Positions 56,253-64,000 of a DNA stretch of 64,000 nucleotides are shown here, one piece after another. The notes below the pieces were generated by a model. The model saw nothing but the letters and a program-made list of their open reading frames with translations, was not told the DNA's origin and did no database searches. This DNA comes from Thermoflavimicrobium dichotomicum (GTDB taxonomy: Bacteria > Bacillota > Bacilli > Thermoactinomycetales > Thermoactinomycetaceae): contig NZ_FORR01000006.1 of NCBI RefSeq assembly GCF_900114055.1, positions 1 through 64,000 on the forward strand, read 5' to 3'. Positions within the stretch are counted from its first letter, which is position 1. Every line of letters begins with the position of its first letter. Both the position numbers and the translations under genes were made by a program.

Positions 56253-57207
56253 CTTTTCAGATGCAACACGATTTATTCAACAAGCGGATCGTTTTCTGGT
56301 TCTTTCTCATCTGCATCCAGATGGCGATGCGATTGGTTCCACGCTAGCGATGGGACATCTTCTCCGCTCTTTGGGGAAAGAAGTGGTAATGGTGAACGAA
56401 TCACCGGTTCCACAAAAATTTCGATTCTTGCCCGAAACCAGAGAGATCCTCATGCCTCAAGAAGTATCGGAGAAGTTTCACCATGTCATCGCGCTGGATG
56501 CAGCAGATCGAGAAAGAATGGGAACTTGTCGTGAGCTTTTTGCTGATGGTGTACAGATTTTAAATATTGATCATCATGCGACAAATGATTTGTATGGAAC
56601 GATAAATGTGGTCATGCCAACAGCGGCAGCCACAGTGGAAATTCTGTTTGACTGGATTGAATTCATGCAATGCAAGGTGGACTTATCACTCGCTTCTTAT
56701 ATTTATATGGGATTGTTGACGGATACGGGCGGATTTCGTTATTCGAATACCACGCCAAAAGTATTGAGACAAGCTGCCAGGTTGGTTGAATTGGGTGTCA
56801 AGTCGCATGAGATTGCAGATATTGTGTTGGAAACAACCACCATCGGGCAACTCAATCTCCTGCAAAAAGCCTTGTCCACATTGCAACTGGCTCAAGATGG
56901 TTCAATTGCCTGGATGGTATTGAAACGGAATGATATAGAGCCGGATCAGGAAGTGGAAGGGATCGTAAACTATGCACGGAATATCGAAGGCGTGGATGTC
57001 GGGATTTTATTTCGTGAAATCGATGAACAAACTGTCAAGGTGAGTTTGCGTTCCCGGAAAAAAACCGATGTCGGACAATTGGCCAAATCGTTTGGTGGTG
57101 GAGGGCATGCTCGAGCGGCTGGATGTACGATTCATGCCAGCCTGGAGGAAGCCCAAAAAAGCGTGTTGTCTCGTTTACAAGCGAAGAGGGAGTTTGAAGA
57201 AGCATGA
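56245..57207 (+). CDS. nrnA: Bifunctional oligoribonuclease / pAp phosphatase NrnA
   Basis: The DHH-DHHA1 phosphoesterase (320 residues) degrades nanoRNA and pAp. It has SHLHPDGDAIGSTLAMGH, LNIDHHATNDLYG (the DHH motif) and the DHHA1 GGGGHARAAGCTI. I take ATG 56245; TTG 56236 is possible. It overlaps truB by an ATGA. Confidence 0.95.
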   Translation: MHNFSDATRFIQQADRFLVLSHLHPDGDAIGSTLAMGHLLRSLGKEVVMVNESPVPQKFRFLPETREILMPQEVSEKFHHVIALDAADRERMGTCRELFADGVQILNIDHHATNDLYGTINVVMPTAAATVEILFDWIEFMQCKVDLSLASYIYMGLLTDTGGFRYSNTTPKVLRQAARLVELGVKSHEIADIVLETTTIGQLNLLQKALSTLQLAQDGSIAWMVLKRNDIEPDQEVEGIVNYARNIEGVDVGILFREIDEQTVKVSLRSRKKTDVGQLAKSFGGGGHARAAGCTIHASLEEAQKSVLSRLQAKREFEEA

Positions 57208-58106
57208 CACTCCATGGTGTAATTCCAATCAGAAAGCCAAAGGGTTATACTTCACATGATATAGTCGGGTTCATGAGGAGATTGACGGGACAAAAAAGAG
57301 TAGGGCATACAGGCACGCTAGACCCGGAAGTGGAAGGCGTGCTCCCTATTTGTTTGGGACAGGCAACACGTATTGTTGAATATATTCAGGATTTACCGAA
57401 ACGTTACGCTGGAACGATGAAATTGGGAATTTCGACGGATACGGAAGACCAAACGGGACAAGTACTGGAAGAGGTTACGGTTCCTTCCCTCTCTTTGGAT
57501 GAAATACATCAGGTATTCCAACGTTTCCGAGGCGAAATTGAACAAATTCCGCCTATGTATTCGGCTGTCCGTGTCCATGGGAAACGATTATATGAATTGG
57601 CAAGAGCTGGAGTCGAAGTGGAACGGCCGAAGCGGAAAGTCATGATTTATGATTTGGATTGTACAGGAATGGAAGCAGGCGAACACCCTTTGATCCATTT
57701 TGATGTTCGTTGTTCAAAAGGAACCTATATTCGTACTTTATGTGTGGATTTGGGACTGGCTCTTGGCTATCCTGCCCATATGACCCAACTGACCCGAGTG
57801 CAAAGTGGCCCCTTCCATTTAAGCGATTGCTATACATTGGAAGAATTGAAGGAAGTGTCAGCAAAGGGTCATTGGCAAGAAGTTCTTTTTTCGATGGATG
57901 AAGTGTTGGGCCAGTATCCAAGTTTCATCGTAGCCGATGAAGATGAAAAACGTGTTTTGGACGGCTGGGATCTGGAAATAGCTGATGATTATGCGAATTC
58001 ACTGGTTCGTGTATATACAGAATCAGGGCGGTTTTGTGCAATTTATCGAATAGATGGGAAGAAGCAGGCGAAACCAGAAAAAGTGTTTCGGGATGTGGAA
58101 AGCTAA
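57204..58106 (+). CDS. truB: tRNA pseudouridine-55 synthase
   Basis: The 300-residue enzyme isomerises U55. It has GVIPIRKPKGYTSHDIV and VGHTGTLDPEVEGVLPIC with the catalytic Asp, followed by KRYAGTMKLGISTDTEDQTG. It is translationally coupled to nrnA. Confidence 0.97.
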   Translation: MTLHGVIPIRKPKGYTSHDIVGFMRRLTGQKRVGHTGTLDPEVEGVLPICLGQATRIVEYIQDLPKRYAGTMKLGISTDTEDQTGQVLEEVTVPSLSLDEIHQVFQRFRGEIEQIPPMYSAVRVHGKRLYELARAGVEVERPKRKVMIYDLDCTGMEAGEHPLIHFDVRCSKGTYIRTLCVDLGLALGYPAHMTQLTRVQSGPFHLSDCYTLEELKEVSAKGHWQEVLFSMDEVLGQYPSFIVADEDEKRVLDGWDLEIADDYANSLVRVYTESGRFCAIYRIDGKKQAKPEKVFRDVES

Positions 58107-58107
58107 A

Positions 58108-59037
58108 ATGAAGGTAACTCATTTATCGTATCCATTACAACAGCAAAATGGGCAACCAATCTCACTTGCCATTGGATTTTTTGATGGGGTGCATCGAGGT
58201 CATCAGGCAGTGATCAAGCGAGCAAAAGATTTGGCACGAGAGTTGGGAGCCACCCCCGCAGTGATGACTTTCCATCCACACCCTCGAGAAATATTGGGAC
58301 AGGCGAATATTACCCGCTATTTGACTCCTCTATCTGAAAAGCTGGAGCAATTTGCGAAGTTGGGAGTCCAGAAGGCTTATGTGATGCAATTTGATTTAAC
58401 CTTCGCAGCGCTTTCCAAGGAGTCATTTGTCCAGGAGGTATTACTTCCCCTCCAAGTCAAAGGAGTGGCTACCGGATTTAATTTTACTTTTGGACGAAAT
58501 GCTTCGGGTAAAGCGGAAGATCTGGCACGGTTGGGCAAAGGGCATTTTCGTGCGGAGATTGTTCATGCGATTCAATCGGAAGGAATCGTGATTAGCAGCA
58601 CTCGATTACGGCAAGCACTGTCAGATGGTGATGTGGGGATTGCCCGGGAGATATTGGGGCGAAATTACCAATTGGAAGGAATTGTCGTGCATGGAGACAA
58701 GCGTGGTCGTTTGCTTGGTTTTCCCACAGCCAATATCGAACTGGAGCAACCCTTTTTTACCCCAAGGCGAGGTGTATATATCGTGAAAGCAATGTTTGAT
58801 CAGGAAACTGCCATGGGGATTATGAATATTGGAGTGCGACCTACATTTCATGACCCGACTCCTCGTGAGCGTTTGGAAGTGCACCTCCTGGATCGCCAAG
58901 TGGATTTATATGGCAAAAAGATGAAAGTGGAGTTTTTGCATTTTCTGCGTGAGGAGAAAAAATTTGCTTCGATGGAAGCATTAAGTGAGCAGATCATGAA
59001 AGATCAACAAGCCGCTTATGAATGGTTGGCCAAATAA
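58108..59037 (+). CDS. ribF: Bifunctional riboflavin kinase / FAD synthetase
   Basis: The 309-residue protein has an amino nucleotidyltransferase domain (AIGFFDGVHRGHQAVIKRA) and a carboxyl kinase domain (GDKRGRLLGFPTANIEL). Both act in FMN/FAD formation. I start at ATG 58108, one base after the truB stop; the open frame upstream overlaps truB. Confidence 0.96.
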   Translation: MKVTHLSYPLQQQNGQPISLAIGFFDGVHRGHQAVIKRAKDLARELGATPAVMTFHPHPREILGQANITRYLTPLSEKLEQFAKLGVQKAYVMQFDLTFAALSKESFVQEVLLPLQVKGVATGFNFTFGRNASGKAEDLARLGKGHFRAEIVHAIQSEGIVISSTRLRQALSDGDVGIAREILGRNYQLEGIVVHGDKRGRLLGFPTANIELEQPFFTPRRGVYIVKAMFDQETAMGIMNIGVRPTFHDPTPRERLEVHLLDRQVDLYGKKMKVEFLHFLREEKKFASMEALSEQIMKDQQAAYEWLAK

Positions 59038-59051
59038 TATAGACAGGTATA

Positions 59052-59178
59052 TTGTATTTTGTTGATTATTTATGTTATACTTAACGACAGTATGCAACAA
59101 ATACCTTGACTCGGATGATCGATGGCCTCGGCGATGGTCTGGGTTAAAGGTGTAAGAGATAACAGGAGGTGAACCAGG
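59052..59178 (+). promoter_or_regulatory. Promoter and leader of rpsO
   Basis: TTGTAT (59052-59057), an 18-bp spacer and TATACT (59076-59081). The following 90-base leader is structured (GATCGATGGCCTCGGCGATGG) and could be an S15 autoregulatory element, which I cannot confirm. It ends with AACAGGAGGTGAACC before the ATG. Confidence 0.45.
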
Positions 59179-59448
59179 ATGGCATTAACCCTGGAGAAAA
59201 AACGCGAAATCATTAACGAGTTTAAAACCCATGAAAATGATACCGGTTCTCCGGAAGTGCAAATTGCGATTTTGACCTATCGCATTAATGAGCTGAACAC
59301 TCACTTGAGAGATCACAAGAAAGATCACCATTCCCGTCGTGGTCTTTTGAAAATGGTAGGTCAACGTCGGAACTTGTTAAATTACCTGAAGAAGAAGGAC
59401 ATTACTCGTTATCGCGAGTTAATTCAGAAGCTTGGACTACGTCGATAG
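59179..59448 (+). CDS. rpsO: 30S ribosomal protein S15
   Basis: This 89-residue primary 16S rRNA-binding protein has [20 protein letters not shown] and [16 protein letters not shown], both invariant parts. Standard length. Followed by a strong terminator. Confidence 0.98.
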   Translation: MALTLEKKREIINEFKTHENDTGSPEVQIAILTYRINELNTHLRDHKKDHHSRRGLLKMVGQRRNLLNYLKKKDITRYRELIQKLGLRR

Positions 59449-59454
59449 TCAATC

Positions 59455-59485
59455 AGAGCGGGGGTTTTTTTACCCCGCTCTTTTC
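59455..59485 (+). terminator. Terminator after rpsO
   Basis: AGAGCGGGG pairs with CCCCGCTCT around a T-rich loop, then TTTT. Confidence 0.9.
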
Positions 59486-59575
59486 AATCCTTTTTAAAAT
59501 CAATAGAGAAGGAAATAATGTTAATATGAAGAATAAAGGAGTTGTCGGTGTTTGAGAGGAGGAATTATACATACT

Positions 59576-61702
59576 ATGGAACCCAAAATATTTGAAACTG
59601 AACTCGCTGGTCGTCGCTTACAACTGGAAATTGGCAAGTTTGCTGGTCTGGCGAATGGTTCAGTCATGGTACGCTATGGTGATACAGCTGTTCTTGCAAC
59701 CGTGGTTGCTTCCAAAGAACCCAAAGATACGGATTTTTTCCCGTTAACGGTTAACTATGAGGAACGTTTGTACGCTGTAGGTAAAATTCCAGGAGGCTTT
59801 ATTAAAAGAGAGGGACGCCCTAGTGACAAGGCCATTTTGGCGAGTCGCCTCATTGACCGTCCGATTCGTCCGCTGTTTCCTGAAGGTTTTCGAAACGAAG
59901 TGCAAGTCGTAACCACTGTCATGTCTGTCGACCAGGACTGCTCGTCAGAAATTGCCGCCATGATTGGCGCTTCCTGTGCTTTGTCGATTTCGGATATTCC
60001 TTTTCATGGCCCCATCGGCGGTGTCGTAGTGGGACGGGTAGACGGAGAATTTGTCATTAATCCTACCGTCAAGCAGATGGAAAAATCGGATCTTCATCTG
60101 GTTGTAGCCGGCACCAAAGCGGGAGTCAATATGGTTGAGGCTGGATCTGATGAAATTCCAGAGGAAATCATTCTCGAGGCCATTTTTTTTGGTCATGAAG
60201 AGATTAAAAAACTGGTAGCGTTTCAGGAACAGATTGCAGCAGAAGTCGGAAAAGAAAAAATGGAGCCTGAGCTGTTCCAAATCGATCCACAGATTGATGT
60301 ACGAGTTCGCGAATTGGCTACAGCCTCTTTGATCCAGGCTGTACAAGTGACCGAAAAACAGGCACGACAAGATGCAATCGATCAAGTAAAAGAACAGGTT
60401 TTGGAAAAAATGGCTGCGGAGTTGGATGAAGAGACATTTGAAGAAAAAGAGAAAGAAATTGAGATGGTCCTAGATGCCATTGTCAAAGAAGAAGTGCGTC
60501 GCATGATCATCGAGGAAGGCCGTAGACCAGATGGCCGTACTGCTGACGAAATCCGTCCATTGTCCAGTGAAGTAGGCATTCTTCCACGTACACACGGTTC
60601 CGGATTGTTCCGACGCGGACAAACCCAGGTGCTTAGTGTTTGTACACTGGGTGCACTTGGTGATGTGCAAATTTTGGATGGACTGGATCTGGAAGAAACC
60701 AAACGTTTTATGCATCATTACAATTTCCCGCCATTTAGTGTAGGTGAATCCCGCCCTCTTCGCGGACCAGGCCGTCGTGAAATTGGACATGGTGCACTGG
60801 GTGAAAGAGCGTTGGAGCCAGTCATTCCATCTGAAGAGGAATTCCCATATACGATCCGCTTGGTATCTGAAGTTCTGGAATCCAACGGGTCTACTTCACA
60901 AGCAAGTATTTGTGCATCGACACTTGCCTTGATGAATGCGGGTGTTCCGATTAAAGCACCTGTAGCGGGGATTGCAATGGGACTGATTAAGGAAAAAGAT
61001 CGTGTGGAAGTTTTAACAGATATTCAAGGAATGGAAGACCATCTCGGGGATATGGACTTTAAAGTGGCTGGAACACGAAACGGTGTAACCGCTCTGCAAA
61101 TGGATATCAAGATTTCGGATATTGACCGTGCTATCTTGGAAAAAGCATTGATGAAGGCGAAAAAAGCTCGCATGGTACTTTTGGATAACATGGCTCAGGC
61201 GATTGCTGAACCGAGCAAAGAGTTGTCGCCATATGCGCCCAAAATTTTGACGATGAAAATTCATCCAGATAAAATTCGTGAAGTGATTGGACCAAGTGGT
61301 CGTGTCATCAATCGAATCATAGAAGAAACGGGTGTCAAAATCGATATTGAGCAGGATGGTCGAATTTACATCTCTTCTGTCGATGTAAAACAAAATGAAC
61401 GAGCCAAACAAATTATCGAGGACCTGGTTAGAGAAGTCACCGTGGGTGAAATTTATCTGGGCACCGTGAAACGCATTGAAAAATATGGAGCGTTTGTCGA
61501 GATTTTATCGGGCAAAGAAGGGCTGGTTCACATCTCCCAGCTGGATTTGAACCGTGTGAACAAAGTAACTGATGTGGTTAATATTGGTGATACGATTATG
61601 GTAAAAGTGACGGAGATTGACGATCAGGGACGAATCAATCTGTCACGTAAGGCCGTGTTAAAAGAACAGGAAGAAGCCAATAAGCAGAAACAATCTACCT
61701 AA
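59576..61702 (+). CDS. pnp: Polyribonucleotide nucleotidyltransferase (PNPase)
   Basis: The 708-residue exoribonuclease has two RNase PH domains ([30 protein letters not shown]), a KH domain ([15 protein letters not shown]) and an S1 domain ([15 protein letters not shown]). ATG 59576 is 13 bases from AGGAGG, a rather long gap, but no nearer start exists in frame except a TTG that precedes the site. Confidence 0.97.
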   Translation: MEPKIFETELAGRRLQLEIGKFAGLANGSVMVRYGDTAVLATVVASKEPKDTDFFPLTVNYEERLYAVGKIPGGFIKREGRPSDKAILASRLIDRPIRPLFPEGFRNEVQVVTTVMSVDQDCSSEIAAMIGASCALSISDIPFHGPIGGVVVGRVDGEFVINPTVKQMEKSDLHLVVAGTKAGVNMVEAGSDEIPEEIILEAIFFGHEEIKKLVAFQEQIAAEVGKEKMEPELFQIDPQIDVRVRELATASLIQAVQVTEKQARQDAIDQVKEQVLEKMAAELDEETFEEKEKEIEMVLDAIVKEEVRRMIIEEGRRPDGRTADEIRPLSSEVGILPRTHGSGLFRRGQTQVLSVCTLGALGDVQILDGLDLEETKRFMHHYNFPPFSVGESRPLRGPGRREIGHGALGERALEPVIPSEEEFPYTIRLVSEVLESNGSTSQASICASTLALMNAGVPIKAPVAGIAMGLIKEKDRVEVLTDIQGMEDHLGDMDFKVAGTRNGVTALQMDIKISDIDRAILEKALMKAKKARMVLLDNMAQAIAEPSKELSPYAPKILTMKIHPDKIREVIGPSGRVINRIIEETGVKIDIEQDGRIYISSVDVKQNERAKQIIEDLVREVTVGEIYLGTVKRIEKYGAFVEILSGKEGLVHISQLDLNRVNKVTDVVNIGDTIMVKVTEIDDQGRINLSRKAVLKEQEEANKQKQST

Positions 61703-61714
61703 TACGCCTTCCAC

Positions 61715-61747
61715 AAAAGAGTCAGAGAGATCTGCCTCTTTTTTTAT
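61715..61747 (+). terminator. Terminator after pnp
   Basis: GAGTCAGA pairs with TCTGCCTC (one mismatch), followed by a run of seven or more T residues. Confidence 0.75.
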
Positions 61748-61811
61748 TGCAAGTCAGCCTGAATAGGGAGTTACACGTAAGCATAATTTAAGAAAGAGAA
61801 AAGGAGGAGCT

Positions 61812-62780
61812 ATGTTGAAAGTGAAATGGATGTTATTATCCGCTGTTTTGGCAGCATCCCTGGTACAATCTGAACCGGTCACCCTTTATGTCAATGCAGT
61901 AAAAAGTGATCAAGCGCTCCCTATTCTTGCTGATCAAGATGAACGTGAACGATTGCGTGAACAAATTAAAAAAGAAGCGCCCAACCATTACTTGCCACCG
62001 ATTGATGCCAGAGTTGATCGGATCTGGAAAGCCATTCCGGGATTAAATGGTCGAGAAGTCGATATAGAGGCGACTTTGGATAAAACGATAAAGCAAAAAA
62101 ACAAGGATACCATTCAGTGGGTTTACAAAGAGATTCCACCCAAGATCACACTGGATCAATTGGGAGCTGTTCCGATTTATCGAGGGAATGATAAAAAACA
62201 GGCAGCAGCGATCATGGTCAATGTTGCATGGGGAACAGAATATCTACCAGCGATGTTAGAGATTTTCGAGAAAGAAAAAGTAAAGGCTACTTTTTTTCTC
62301 GATGGTTCATGGTTAAAGAAGCATCCTAAAGAAGCGAAAAAAATCGTTGCCTCTGGACATGAAATAGGCAATCATGCTTATTCTCATCCACTTCTCAGTA
62401 CAGTATCCAGTGATCGCATTGAACAGGAGATAGGGAAAACCAGTCAATTGATTAACCAGACGTTAAATATAAAGAGCCAGTGGTTTGCACCACCAGCCGG
62501 AGACTTTGACCAACGGGTTGTAGATATTGCGTTTAAAAATCAAATGAAAACGGTGTTATGGACAGTAGACACGGTAGATTGGCGAAAAGATTCAACCCCG
62601 GCCAGAATGGTTGAAAGAATAGAAAAAGGAATCGGTCCCGGCAGTTTGATTTTGATGCATCCCACCGATCGAACGGTGACTGCTCTTCCTCAAATTGTTC
62701 GTCTGGTGAAGAGAAAGGGAATAAAACTGGGAACGGTTGGAGAAGTACTTTCCTCCAAGCGAATGGAAAAGATTGAGTGA
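61812..62780 (+). CDS. ylxY: YlxY-like polysaccharide deacetylase family protein
   Basis: The 322-residue exported protein has a signal-type amino end (about 1-22) and a NodB deacetylase domain (about 130-320): AAAIMVNVAWGTEYL, FFLDGSWLKKHP, SGHEIGNHAYSHPLLS (metal-binding HxxxH), WFAPPAGDFDQRV and LMHPTDRT. The usual catalytic Asp-Asp pair at the first motif reads NV-W, so activity may be lost, as suspected for YlxY. AAAGGAGGAGCT precedes the ATG. Sited between pnp and an M16 peptidase gene, as in B. subtilis. Confidence 0.9.
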   Translation: MLKVKWMLLSAVLAASLVQSEPVTLYVNAVKSDQALPILADQDERERLREQIKKEAPNHYLPPIDARVDRIWKAIPGLNGREVDIEATLDKTIKQKNKDTIQWVYKEIPPKITLDQLGAVPIYRGNDKKQAAAIMVNVAWGTEYLPAMLEIFEKEKVKATFFLDGSWLKKHPKEAKKIVASGHEIGNHAYSHPLLSTVSSDRIEQEIGKTSQLINQTLNIKSQWFAPPAGDFDQRVVDIAFKNQMKTVLWTVDTVDWRKDSTPARMVERIEKGIGPGSLILMHPTDRTVTALPQIVRLVKRKGIKLGTVGEVLSSKRMEKIE

Positions 62781-62862
62781 GACGTTCAACTTTGGTATAG
62801 TAGGAGTGCTTATCTCGTTTTTGATTGATGGGGACGAGCCGATCGTAGATAGGAGGATCTTT

Positions 62863-64000
62863 GTGATCGTTAAGCATACTTTATCGAACGGATTGCGGAT
62901 TGTGGCAGAACCGATTCCCCATGTACGATCTGTTGCTCTGGGTATTTGGATCGGCACAGGCTCAGAAAATGAAACCAAAGAAGAGAACGGAATTTCTCAT
63001 TTTATCGAGCACATGATGTTTAAGGGGACGAAAAAACGAACAGCGCGACAGATTGCGGAAGCATTTGATGAAATTGGTGGTCATGTCAATGCATTTACCT
63101 CCAAAGAAATGACCTGCTATTATGCGAAGGTTTTGGACCAGCATTTTTCGGTGGCGCTTGATATTTTAGGTGATATGTTTTTTGAATCCGTTTTTTCGGA
63201 AGAGGAAATGGAAAAAGAGAAAAAAGTCGTGATCGAAGAAATTCGGATGGTAGAAGATACTCCTGATGATCTCGTGCATGACCTGCTGTCCGAAGTTTCG
63301 ATGGGCAATCATACTTTAAGTTATCCAGTGTTAGGGACAGTGGAAAATGTAATGAGTTTTACACGAGATGATCTGTTTCGGTATAAAGAAAGATTCTATC
63401 ATCCACAAAACGTTGTCATTGCCATCGCGGGTAACTTGCCCCAAGATTATTTGGAACAAGTTGAGGCAGTATTTGCAAAGCATCAGGGGAAACCGGCAAG
63501 TATCCAGAAAAAGCCACCGGTCTTTACACCCCATGTCAAAACCAGGGTCAAGGCAACAGAGCAAACCCATCTGTGTATCGGACTTCCAGGTCTGTCGATG
63601 CGAGATGAACGGATTTATACATTGGTACTGTTAAATAATGTGTTGGGTGGAAACATGAGCTCACGGTTATTTCAAGAGATTCGGGAAGAACGTGGGCTTG
63701 CATATTCTGTTTATTCCTATCATTCTGCGCATCGTGACTCAGGACTTTTTGCGATTTATGCCGGAACGGCACATGGACAGGAAGATGAGGTTTGCGAGTT
63801 GATAAAACAGGTGTTACATCAAATCAGTGAAAAAGGCATTACACCAAAAGAATTGTCTAAAGCCAAAGAACAGCTGAAAGCAAGCATTATGTTAGGACTG
63901 GAAAGTACGAACAATCGTATGAGCCGTCTGGGACGGAATGAATTGCTTTTGGATCGGCATTTTACTTTGGATGAAATTATTCAGAGTGTCGAGAACATCA
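62863..64000 (+). CDS. mlpA: M16 family zinc peptidase (MlpA/YmxG-like), 3' end outside window
   Basis: From GTG 62863 (GAGGATCTTT upstream, preceded by AGGAGG) the frame runs open to the window end (379 codons). It has the inverted zinc motif HFIEH (His46, Glu49, His50) with the downstream Glu (VVIEEIRMVEDTPDD), GGHVNAFTSKEMTCYYAKV and the second-domain REERGLAYSVYSYHS. Processing-peptidase-like; follows ylxY as in Bacillus. Confidence 0.93.
   Translation, partial: MIVKHTLSNGLRIVAEPIPHVRSVALGIWIGTGSENETKEENGISHFIEHMMFKGTKKRTARQIAEAFDEIGGHVNAFTSKEMTCYYAKVLDQHFSVALDILGDMFFESVFSEEEMEKEKKVVIEEIRMVEDTPDDLVHDLLSEVSMGNHTLSYPVLGTVENVMSFTRDDLFRYKERFYHPQNVVIAIAGNLPQDYLEQVEAVFAKHQGKPASIQKKPPVFTPHVKTRVKATEQTHLCIGLPGLSMRDERIYTLVLLNNVLGGNMSSRLFQEIREERGLAYSVYSYHSAHRDSGLFAIYAGTAHGQEDEVCELIKQVLHQISEKGITPKELSKAKEQLKASIMLGLESTNNRMSRLGRNELLLDRHFTLDEIIQSVENI

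Overview
The window is a chromosomal segment of a low-to-moderate G+C, spore-forming Gram-positive bacterium of the order Bacillales. The evidence is strong AGGAGG-type ribosome binding sites, frequent GTG/TTG starts, CodY, and the B. subtilis-like gene orders topA-trmFO-hslVU-codY, rpsB-tsf-pyrH-frr-uppS-cdsA-dxr-rasP-proS and rimP-nusA-ylxR-ylxQ-infB-ylxP-rbfA-nrnA-truB-ribF-rpsO-pnp-ylxY-mlpA. A thermophilic Thermoactinomycetaceae-like lineage is my best guess (single-core EF-Ts, CbiH60-type cobalamin operon), but this is inference.

Region 1 (1-16.9 kb). The tail of an IS200/IS605 tnpB gene is followed by a sigma-A promoter (578-606), a cobalamin riboswitch (about 640-810), an intrinsic terminator (946-990) and a tightly packed anaerobic (early cobalt insertion) cobalamin operon. 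The enzyme genes are cbiH60, cbiX, cbiJ, cbiC, cbiD, cbiET, cbiL, cbiF, cbiG, cbiA, btuR/cobO and cobQ, reaching adenosyl-cobyric acid. Five unusual genes lie between the riboswitch and cbiH60: two secreted/membrane-anchored proteins (one with a His-rich amino end), a 67-residue CbtB-like membrane protein with a His/Cys tail, a HEAT-like soluble protein, and a membrane-anchored AAA+ ATPase that looks like archaeal LonB without its protease domain. This cassette is the best candidate here for an undescribed system, possibly energised cobalt acquisition or delivery.

Region 2 (16.9-29 kb) is an accessory zone. It holds a tiny Cys-rich peptide, a diacylglycerol-kinase-like gene, a cluster of short basic or acidic proteins on the minus strand, a TPR protein, a nitronate monooxygenase, a DUF1292-like protein, a small membrane ORF, a frame-disrupted coiled-coil gene, and a JAMM/MPN protein whose metal-binding Asp is Asn. 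A DUF3888 lipid-exported-type protein follows, then a cupredoxin and a YqzM-like peptide. In its middle lies a tnpB-less IS200/IS605 derivative, with an IS1182-family element (two frameshifts in the transposase) inserted into the loop of its end hairpin.

Region 3 (29-48.2 kb) is housekeeping: sucCD, dprA, topA, trmFO, hslVU, codY, rpsB, tsf, pyrH, frr, uppS, cdsA, dxr, rasP and proS. A 123-bp MITE-like hairpin element sits in the sucD terminator and has duplicated it. xerC, normally between trmFO and hslV in Bacillus, is absent.

Region 4 (48.2-64 kb). Where Bacillus has polC there is a 5'-truncated epimerase, an Asp23-family gene, and two paralogous zinc-ribbon miniproteins separated by a long promoter-driven leader. 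The nusA-infB translation operon then runs through rpsO, pnp, ylxY and an M16 peptidase gene cut by the window end. I see no rRNA, tRNA or CRISPR array.
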